DNA of 30,208 nucleotides from Euryarchaeota archaeon UBA602 (GTDB lineage Archaea; Thermoplasmatota; Poseidoniia; Poseidoniales; Thalassarchaeaceae), in NCBI GenBank assembly GCA_002498455.1, contig DAHO01000064.1:1-30208 (forward strand), given 5' to 3'. Shown piece after piece: positions 23,346 through 30,208 of this stretch; positions within the stretch are counted from its first letter, which is position 1; each line of letters begins with the position of its first letter. Both the position numbers and the translations under genes were made by a program. The notes beneath the pieces are model-generated. The model saw nothing but the letters and a program-made list of their open reading frames with translations, was not told the origin of the DNA and did not search any database.

Positions 23346-26069
23346 TCAATCATGGTGAATGGATGCAGACTCCTTGGAAAACAACAATTTGAATGCGTCT
23401 GAATAATCTTTGAGAATAGAACCCAAAACAGATTTTAGCAAATTTAGTCGATTGCCTGATGAAGCAATGAAGGCACCATTGAGAATCACTAGGAAAGCAC
23501 TCATCTCATGAACCAGAACTGCCAGTGCGAGACTGTTCATTCCAGTCAATACTGCCCCCATCAACATCACAGTAACCAAGATTGAAATCAAGATGTTGAA
23601 TTGAACTACAGAACGTGTACGCTTGGCAATCCGAATCAGTGAAGTGATTGCACGTGGGTCTTCACCTGGAATGAGAACATCGGCAGCATCCAAATTCACT
23701 TGCTCTCCACTGCCAACTGCAACGCCGATGTCTGCAACAGCAAGGGCAGCAGCATCGTTGAAACCATCTCCAGCCATCAATGTCCTCCGCCCTTGACTTC
23801 GGCGTTCCACCCACATGGCTTTACCTTCTGGATCAATTTCACCACGACACTGTACCGCGGGAATTCCGACCTCTTTTCCAAGTGCTTCAACCGCATCTTG
23901 TGTATCACCTGAAAGCAATTCTACCGCGACACCCATCGATTGCAAGTCGTGAATCATCTCCGCTGCACCCGGTCTCAAATCATCATGAATAAATGCGAAA
24001 GCAGCAATGGCTTTGTCACCTTTCGCTAGGACTGATAGCCCTAATGCTGGATCGATACCTTCTAACATATCGTCGGGAATCTTGACACCGTTCTTGATGA
24101 TCCAATCTTTACGACCGAACATGACTTTCTTACCGCTGTGTTTCCCTTCAACACCTGCATCACCATCCTGTATTGAGGTGACTTCTGCGATACCCAAGCC
24201 GCTAGCTTCCTGCAAGATGACTGCGGCGTATGGGTGATTTGAGCGCTGTTCAAGACCTGCAGCAAGACGAAGGACATTTTCTGATTTCTGTGATTTGGCC
24301 AAACGGACTTCGCTTAATTTTGGCTGCCCACTGGTCAATGTACCGGTTTTGTCTAGTAATGCAAGATCGATTCCGGCCGCAGCTTCAAGTGCATCACCAC
24401 CTCGAGCAACAACACCAGTCATGGAGGCCGTGGAAAGTGCAGCGGCGTGAGGAACTGGAGCTGCGAGTAAGAGGGCGCATGGGCAAGCAACCACCCATAG
24501 CAAGAGTGTCAGACGAACATCATTTGTGATTAAGCCCGCTAAAGGAGCACCCACCAGTACAAGTGGAACCCACCATTTAGAGAATACCTCAATTGAGGCT
24601 TGAACCCTAGGGGGCCGATCCCGGAAGGTTCTGACTTCATCAATCAATCCGGACAACCTAGTATCACTACCCACCGCTGTAGCTTCTACCACAATCGGTC
24701 CACGATCGAGGACCAAACCAGCGTGAACCTCTTCGCCAGCAGATACTCGAATCGGGATGCTCTCACCAGTCAGAGGGGCTCGATTGAGTGAACCAATTCC
24801 TTCTACGACTAGACCGTCTACTGGAACAATTTCACCACTCCGAATTTCAACATGATCTCCATTTTCGAGGAGTTCAATCGAAATGAAATCATCTTCACCT
24901 GCTGAATGGTGTGCAGATTGACTGGATGACAACATGTTCTGCGTGGGTGTCATCATCGAAATACCTGTGATTTTCTTGGTTTTATTCACTCTGCGAGCAC
25001 GCCTGGGCAAACGATCGAGTCCCCCCTGCATGGCTTCACGAGCCTTCAGCAAAGCTGATTCTTCCATATGAGCGGCAATTGCAACAAGGATGGAAACCAT
25101 GAGGGCTTCAGACCAATGCTGCCCGAAAAAGGCACCAATAACTGCCAACGATGTCAATAATTGAAAACCCAATTCCTTGTTTTTGAGGCCACCCCATGCA
25201 TCAAGGAACATACGCCATCCGGAGAGTCCTACACCGATGAGGGTCATTGACAACAATAGGTTCTGATTTTCAAAACGCTCTGGCAAAATGAGAATCAAAA
25301 TCAAAATCAATAATGCAGGCATGGTCGATACCAAGCGCCATTGTCCATTATCCAAGCGCCGATTCTGGACTTCCCTCAGTACAGCTTTACCTCCAACTAT
25401 TCGATCAAGGCCATTGTTTAACTCGTTAATCAGGATTTTTTCAGTCAAAGGAACGGTTTGAATTTCAATGTAGGCGTCTTCAAATCGAACCTCTAAAACA
25501 GCAGGAATTTGCATCATCATTTGCCTTAACTCTCTTCGACTCACACCATTTTTTGTTGCAAGTCCTGAAGCTGTCACACCCATGATGCGTTGCCAAGGCA
25601 CATCCGGTTCGTGACCTAAACTGGCCATGACCGCAGAGATTTTCGAAGTATGTCCTTCTCCCAAATCGACATCGATTGAGATTGTACCCATTGTCACAGA
25701 AACTGCGACCTTTTTTACTCCAGGAATACGCTGAGTTGCCCTTTTTGCCTTGGCTGCACAATCTGGACAATCCATCCCCTTTATGGGCCATTCAAAGGTG
25801 TGATAACCATCGATTTCCAGTGTCAAATCGGCAGCCTCTGTAATGGCTTCAACTTCAACGTCTACCAACCGGGGTTTCAGACGATCTTTGACGGCATCCA
25901 CCTGTTCGGTGAGTCCTTTCTTGAGTTTTGCGAGACGTTCTGTCACAGCAACCTTGTCGGTACTCGTGTTGGAGTCAGATTCATTTGCGGATTGGGGAGA
26001 AATCGGAGTTGATGGGGATTCTTCCTCACCTTCATCCTCTATGAGGATGAAATCATCGTCCTCACTCAT
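23346..26069 (-). CDS. Heavy-metal P1B-type ATPase (metal exporter)
   Basis: Predicted 907-aa ion pump. An acidic N-terminal extension of about 90 residues comes first, then an HMA metal-binding domain (GMDCPDCAAK, CPDC at 101-104), transmembrane helices, the LTGES actuator motif, the CPC motif in ACPCALLLAAPVPH (C529-P-C531), the phosphorylated aspartate in DKTGT (D573), SNHPY, and GDGFNDAAALAVADIGVAVGSG. The eighth helix reads HEMSAFLVILNG (H854-E855), which differs from the usual helix-8 motifs of copper (CopA) or Zn/Cd (ZntA) pumps, so metal specificity cannot be set. A histidine-containing, Ser-rich stretch (SSSQSAHHSAGEDD) lies between the cytoplasmic segments. ATG 26069 is preferred over TTG 26129. 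It is followed on the same strand by the ArsR-like gene. Confidence 0.92.
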   Translation of the reverse strand: MSEDDDFILIEDEGEEESPSTPISPQSANESDSNTSTDKVAVTERLAKLKKGLTEQVDAVKDRLKPRLVDVEVEAITEAADLTLEIDGYHTFEWPIKGMDCPDCAAKAKRATQRIPGVKKVAVSVTMGTISIDVDLGEGHTSKISAVMASLGHEPDVPWQRIMGVTASGLATKNGVSRRELRQMMMQIPAVLEVRFEDAYIEIQTVPLTEKILINELNNGLDRIVGGKAVLREVQNRRLDNGQWRLVSTMPALLILILILILPERFENQNLLLSMTLIGVGLSGWRMFLDAWGGLKNKELGFQLLTSLAVIGAFFGQHWSEALMVSILVAIAAHMEESALLKAREAMQGGLDRLPRRARRVNKTKKITGISMMTPTQNMLSSSQSAHHSAGEDDFISIELLENGDHVEIRSGEIVPVDGLVVEGIGSLNRAPLTGESIPIRVSAGEEVHAGLVLDRGPIVVEATAVGSDTRLSGLIDEVRTFRDRPPRVQASIEVFSKWWVPLVLVGAPLAGLITNDVRLTLLLWVVACPCALLLAAPVPHAAALSTASMTGVVARGGDALEAAAGIDLALLDKTGTLTSGQPKLSEVRLAKSQKSENVLRLAAGLEQRSNHPYAAVILQEASGLGIAEVTSIQDGDAGVEGKHSGKKVMFGRKDWIIKNGVKIPDDMLEGIDPALGLSVLAKGDKAIAAFAFIHDDLRPGAAEMIHDLQSMGVAVELLSGDTQDAVEALGKEVGIPAVQCRGEIDPEGKAMWVERRSQGRRTLMAGDGFNDAAALAVADIGVAVGSGEQVNLDAADVLIPGEDPRAITSLIRIAKRTRSVVQFNILISILVTVMLMGAVLTGMNSLALAVLVHEMSAFLVILNGAFIASSGNRLNLLKSVLGSILKDYSDAFKLLFSKESASIHHD

Positions 26070-26166
26070 ACTCGCTGCGAGTTGGATTTTGCGTTTGAAT
26101 TTGGCTGTAATGCTTAGACGATACTTCAATCGATTTTTTCAATTGGAAATTCAAAAATCTAATTGG

Positions 26167-26248
26167 TGCAGGGGGCAGGATTCGAACCTGCGAAGTACTT
26201 GACAGCGGATCTTGAGTCCGCCCCCTTTGACCACTCGGGAACCCCTGC
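26167..26248 (-). tRNA. tRNA-Leu (anticodon CAA)
   Basis: An 82-nt class II tRNA reading on the minus strand: acceptor GCAGGGG / CCCCTGC, D stem CCC / GGG, anticodon stem GCGGA / TCCGC with loop CTCAAGA (anticodon CAA, plus-strand 26214-26212), long variable arm, T stem GCAGG / CCTGC with loop TTCGAAT, discriminator A at 26167. The next three minus-strand bases are CCA (26166-26164), unlike tRNA-Ile, so the tail may be encoded. It lies between the surface-protein gene and the P1B ATPase. Confidence 0.96.
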
Positions 26249-26276
26249 GTGATTCTCGGGAGACAAACTCTACTGT

Positions 26277-29200
26277 TCATTCTTCCTCTTGGTGACTATC
26301 AAGTAAATCTTGAGGGATTGGAGGTGGGTTTTCATCGGGAAAATGTTCTGGAGGTTTGGGCCAATCACCGTTTTCTTCATCATTTTCTTCGTCATATTCA
26401 TCTTCCCATTCATCTCTTTCTTCATCGCGAAACCACAACATTGCGGCCCCAAATCCGAGTGCTGTACAGACCAGTACCAACAAGCTGACGACGATTGGAC
26501 CGTCTCCGAAGACCCGCTCAAACCATGACAGACTGGCTCCCTCTTCACGAATTGGGGCGACATCGACTGGAATTCTTGAATCAACATCATTGTTGAGAAT
26601 AAAATAGAGTTGCAAATCTCCTTCTCTCCAAGCCTCAAATCCAAACCTCAACAAGATGGATTGTCTTGCGTCCATAGAAATTTCTTGACTTTCTAGTTGA
26701 ATGATCAATGGTTCTGAATTTGGCTGCGGCTCCCATGCCCAAAGGCTCACATTGATTTCACCCGCTAGATTTCCAATATTGTGAATTCGGACATCAATCT
26801 CAATGATATCGCCCACTTCGGGTGCTTCATTTTCAATCCAAATTGAAACTAAATTAGGCGTAAAATGCATGATTTCTAATGCAGGGACACGTGGAGAATA
26901 TTCTGTACCCGGGCCCTGTAAATCATTTCCTGCTAGATCCTGGCCCTCAACCCATACCAACAACTGGTCACCGGGGAGTAGATCTACTTCTGAGGTCAAA
27001 TTAACGTAATTCGAGTAAACCCATAACCCATCAGAGTGTACACCTAAGCCCATGTCAATGGAAGACTTCGTTCCTGAAATGTCAAGGCCGTCTCTTCGGA
27101 AAACCCAATGAAGAACAAGGCCCTGATCGCCCATTCCGCCTTCATCTTCCACCGTGAAGGATACCAATTGATTGGAAAGTGAATCGGATCGAAGTTGGAC
27201 AAGGCTTGTCGTTTGGAATTCAATTATTGGGGCGATACTATCGATGGCTACGGAAAAGGACATGGCAGGTAAACTGACATTTAATCCGGAAAGATTGTTC
27301 AAACCAAACTGAACAGAATGGGTCGGACCCTTCCACAGGTTGGCATCAAAATCTATGATTGTGCTAAAACCGCCTCCATTTGGAGAAGAATACATTGTAA
27401 ATGGGGCCTCTCCATCGAGAATCTTGATCTCAACCAACGTAGATTGTGGTAGTCGGATCGCAATTTTTTGGTCAAGTTCCCGATGTACTATTGATGCCGA
27501 CAAAGACATTGAATCGCCCGGTTTTAGGTTCAATTTATTTTCAAAAATAGGCATCGAAGGCAATGTCAAATCCTCGATTGTATCGACGCGCCACATCAAT
27601 CGATTGTCCAAAGCCCATGCAAGATGTTGCAAGTTAATCGCTGGCCCAGACACCTGCTCACCATCTTCATGTATTTTCAGTGAAGGAATCCACTGGCCTT
27701 GCAACCATTCTTGCGGTGCACCGAAGTTGATTGCAAATGAAATCTCAATCAGAAATGCATCATCTCCAAGTGATTCTGTGGAAACAGAAAGTGGAACTAC
27801 GGGTGTGTTCACAGTTGATGAGAGAGTCCCATTTAATGGATGATACTCAATGATGCCCTGGCCGTCTCCAGCAATGTCCAATTCAATCAAATCTATTGAT
27901 TCAAGTCCATTCGCATCTTGAAGAGTAAACGAAAAAGTGTGCTCGATTCCCAATAATAGGGACATATCTTCGTGGCGATTTAGTGAAATTGAAGGCAGCG
28001 ATAATTGCGTTGGCTGTTGAGTTTGGACATACATTGTCGCAAGATCATTCTCAAATCCAGGTCCGCCCCCTCCAACGTATGCATGACCTGCGAAATCGCC
28101 ACCTTCGATATAGCATGAAATTCGATCATTTTCATCGAGCATCGACAGGCTTACTGCAGGGAAATCCACACGCATTGTTCCTCTGGGAGCACCGCCCAAA
28201 AATTGCAGTGATTCGCCATACTCACTTTCATCTGGGATACCGTCTTGGTCGGTGTCGTCATAACTTTCAAACCAACAACGTAGAGATACGAAAGTATCCA
28301 GCAGTTCATCATCATGAATCTCAATCCAGAAAGGAACGGTTCGATCGGGGGACAAAATATTGCCATCCGCCAATTGACCACCATTGGGTGTGTAAATCAT
28401 CAATGGACCCAACTCTGGTGGATTCGGATCCGTCTTGACCTCAACGAATAGTTGACCAGCAGATGCATCTTCAGCACCGAAAATAGGTACTCCCGATGGT
28501 CCAATCTGCAAAATCCATGGAGAAACAGTGACATGATCTGAATCGCTTGGAAGTTCAATAAATGCTGAAAATGCACCTGAATCTCCGCTAGTTCCAATCG
28601 ATTGTGACGTTCCATTGGTGCCATTCAGTTCAAGTCCCACTGTGTAAGCGTTCGGAGCAGGATGTGTTGCTGCTTGACCTTCAAATCGTACCGTTCCGGT
28701 GACTGAAATCGTTGAACCTGATTTGGCATGTAGGGGATATCGGACATCCCACTCGTTGGACAACAGTCGAGATTGTTCATCACGTACCTGCCATGAGACG
28801 ATCTCAAGATCGTTCTCCATCGCTTGATGATTTGATCCACCGATTGTTGAACTGGCTGGACCCAAGGTGAATCCATCTATCTCTATTGCTTCGGCTAGAA
28901 CTTCAATAATATCTGCATCATCAAAAGCCCACTGAGTTTGGAAATTCCAGTACAGTTGAAGCTCCATATCACCGACCGTCGTCAAAGAAACTGAGGACAA
29001 TGCCATATGTTGTGCTCCAAGTATCTGGGTGGCCACCGGTTCGGTTGAAAGATTCTCAACATGAACCTCAATATCGATTCCTGTCGAACTTTGTAACCGA
29101 AGAATGGCGACATCGAGTAGTTCGCGATCGAACAAATGCGTGTGTGAACTCACAATGGTGATGTTTTGTTCAGGCACCATGGTCCCACTCGGTACTGAGT

Positions 29201-30208
29201 CGATTTCATTGACAATTCGTTGGGCATGGGAAATCGAACCTGTAAGGGATACGCCCCCAATGTCTGCTTGCAATACGACTGGGATTTGAAGTTCACCTGC
29301 ATCAATCGAGGCAGGTCCCGTGCCATTGATTGCATCGGATTGAATCGCTCGAAGTGCCGGACCGAGCCCTGTAATCGAATCTATCGTTTGCCATGAAATG
29401 GCCATACCAATGAAAGTAAAGGCTGACGAGTCCGATTGATTTTGGATTGTTGAAACTGGATACTCGAGAATACGATATTGTCCTAAATCCAGCGAGTCTT
29501 CAACGCCGTTTGACCAAGTCCAAGTAATATCATCCTCCGCGTGAAGAACGACGCCTTGGTCCAATGTATTGCCATGAACTGTCCATTGAGAGAGGGGAGT
29601 ATTCTGTTGCAGATGGTGTCCATCAAACCAACCGAAGGCCCCATCTTGAACACTATTCCAAGTCCAATCCACGAATCCATCCCCACCCACGTCAAGAGTT
29701 CCGGTATTCATCGGTGCACCAAGTTCACCGATGAACGAGGCGTGACGGACCCAGCCTCCAGGCTGTAGATCTATTGACAATCGAATCGTGACTGCAGCAT
29801 GTGCTAGAGAAACTGTCTGATTGCCTAAAACACCGCTAGCGAGTAAGGTACCTTGTCCATCCCAAAGTTGGTACAAAGCTCCGGCCGATTCAGCGATGAT
29901 GGATATCTCTTCAATAGGGGCATCCCCGTATGCAGACACTCCTGAAATTCGAACAGTATTCAGAGTCGGATTGGTAATGTTCCCCTCGACATTGTCTTGA
30001 GTAAGAATATGCGGAATCGACCATCCGTTGGTCCCGTCCATACCACTCAAAATTCGAACTGCACCAGAATGCAAACCAAGAATGCGCGGAGTGAGTTGAT
30101 GATTTGTGGTTCCAAATTCGACTCTAATTCGGTACACCTCATCCATTGGAAGAATGGGAAAATCAAGATTTTGAGAGGCAATCAAACCTGACAAGGGTGT
30201 ACCGTTTG
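26277..30208 (-). CDS. Very large membrane-anchored surface protein (C-terminal part)
   Basis: 1309 residues are in the window; the reading frame is open to the right edge, so the true start and any signal peptide are outside. The visible part is rich in Ser, Thr, Gly and Asn with beta-strand patterns and stalk-like Ig/CARDB-like segments (for example NLVSIWIENEAPEVGDIIEI, VRIHNIGNLAGEINVSLWAW near the C-terminus). One calcium-binding motif DTDQDGIPDESE, as in thrombospondin type-3 repeats, lies near 28235-28260. At the end are one transmembrane helix (VVSLLVLVCTALGFGAAML) and an acidic Pro-rich cytoplasmic tail. Likely an adhesin or stalk; the ligand is unknown. The CARDB-like assignment is from pattern only. 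Confidence 0.8.
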   Translation of the reverse strand, partial: NGTPLSGLIASQNLDFPILPMDEVYRIRVEFGTTNHQLTPRILGLHSGAVRILSGMDGTNGWSIPHILTQDNVEGNITNPTLNTVRISGVSAYGDAPIEEISIIAESAGALYQLWDGQGTLLASGVLGNQTVSLAHAAVTIRLSIDLQPGGWVRHASFIGELGAPMNTGTLDVGGDGFVDWTWNSVQDGAFGWFDGHHLQQNTPLSQWTVHGNTLDQGVVLHAEDDITWTWSNGVEDSLDLGQYRILEYPVSTIQNQSDSSAFTFIGMAISWQTIDSITGLGPALRAIQSDAINGTGPASIDAGELQIPVVLQADIGGVSLTGSISHAQRIVNEIDSVPSGTMVPEQNITIVSSHTHLFDRELLDVAILRLQSSTGIDIEVHVENLSTEPVATQILGAQHMALSSVSLTTVGDMELQLYWNFQTQWAFDDADIIEVLAEAIEIDGFTLGPASSTIGGSNHQAMENDLEIVSWQVRDEQSRLLSNEWDVRYPLHAKSGSTISVTGTVRFEGQAATHPAPNAYTVGLELNGTNGTSQSIGTSGDSGAFSAFIELPSDSDHVTVSPWILQIGPSGVPIFGAEDASAGQLFVEVKTDPNPPELGPLMIYTPNGGQLADGNILSPDRTVPFWIEIHDDELLDTFVSLRCWFESYDDTDQDGIPDESEYGESLQFLGGAPRGTMRVDFPAVSLSMLDENDRISCYIEGGDFAGHAYVGGGGPGFENDLATMYVQTQQPTQLSLPSISLNRHEDMSLLLGIEHTFSFTLQDANGLESIDLIELDIAGDGQGIIEYHPLNGTLSSTVNTPVVPLSVSTESLGDDAFLIEISFAINFGAPQEWLQGQWIPSLKIHEDGEQVSGPAINLQHLAWALDNRLMWRVDTIEDLTLPSMPIFENKLNLKPGDSMSLSASIVHRELDQKIAIRLPQSTLVEIKILDGEAPFTMYSSPNGGGFSTIIDFDANLWKGPTHSVQFGLNNLSGLNVSLPAMSFSVAIDSIAPIIEFQTTSLVQLRSDSLSNQLVSFTVEDEGGMGDQGLVLHWVFRRDGLDISGTKSSIDMGLGVHSDGLWVYSNYVNLTSEVDLLPGDQLLVWVEGQDLAGNDLQGPGTEYSPRVPALEIMHFTPNLVSIWIENEAPEVGDIIEIDVRIHNIGNLAGEINVSLWAWEPQPNSEPLIIQLESQEISMDARQSILLRFGFEAWREGDLQLYFILNNDVDSRIPVDVAPIREEGASLSWFERVFGDGPIVVSLLVLVCTALGFGAAMLWFRDEERDEWEDEYDEENDEENGDWPKPPEHFPDENPPPIPQDLLDSHQEEE

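Noticed and set aside
27340..27843. Plus-strand ORF of 167 codons opposite the large surface protein
   Set aside because: Fully contained in a stronger reading frame, cysteine- and serine-rich without pattern.
1..30208. Transposases, integrases, phage genes, toxin-antitoxin or defence genes
   Set aside because: None of their motifs was found; the two tRNA genes show no flanking attachment-site duplication or integrase. ParA with RHH was considered as a plasmid partition remnant, but there is no replication gene.

Overview
The window looks like a chromosomal segment of an archaeon, most likely a marine planktonic euryarchaeon of the Marine Group II / Ca. Poseidoniales type. Archaeal markers seen directly are deoxyhypusine synthase, ribosomal proteins L7Ae, S28e and L24e, an aIF5B-type initiation factor, a geranylgeranyl-reductase-family flavoprotein and TATA-like promoters. 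The closer placement is inference from the mix of a bacterial-type UvrB, a menaquinone-type UbiD/UbiA pair and large secreted proteins with thrombospondin type-3 (Ca-binding) repeats. Coding density is high, genes often overlap or abut, and Shine-Dalgarno sites are common inside operons. I see no insertion sequence, prophage or CRISPR array.

Layout. (1) 1-6414: a geranylgeranyl reductase (minus, cut by the window edge) diverges from a tight plus-strand run ubiD-ubiA-uvrB-dhs with overlapping ends. (2) 6397-8397: minus-strand class III aminotransferase followed in the same frame by a short gene resembling only the C-terminal half of an extended SDR epimerase. (3) 8398-8720: an AT-rich non-coding region rich in dyads. 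(4) 8721-10408: PRC-barrel-like protein, tRNA-Ile(GAT), PRPP synthase. (5) 10493-13696: the archaeal order rpl7ae-rps28e-rpl24e-ndk-infB. (6) 13828-16470: MoxR ATPase, ParA ATPase, ribbon-helix-helix protein and an 82-aa unknown. (7) 16473-21457, minus: a membrane-anchored propeller/TSP3 surface protein and an 846-aa coiled-coil protein. (8) 21523-26069, minus: CDP-alcohol phosphatidyltransferase, a six-knuckle zinc-ribbon protein, an ArsR-like regulator and a heavy-metal P1B ATPase. (9) tRNA-Leu(CAA), then a very large membrane-anchored surface protein cut by the right edge.

How the genes work together. Regions 1 and 8 touch membrane lipids and quinones (prenyl reduction, aromatic prenylation and decarboxylation, polar head-group transfer) and metal export. 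Region 5 is translation. Regions 6 and 7 converge and are the best candidates for something undescribed: a ParA/RHH/MoxR group facing an envelope-spanning surface protein and a giant cytoplasmic coiled-coil protein. That functional link is a hypothesis from position only.
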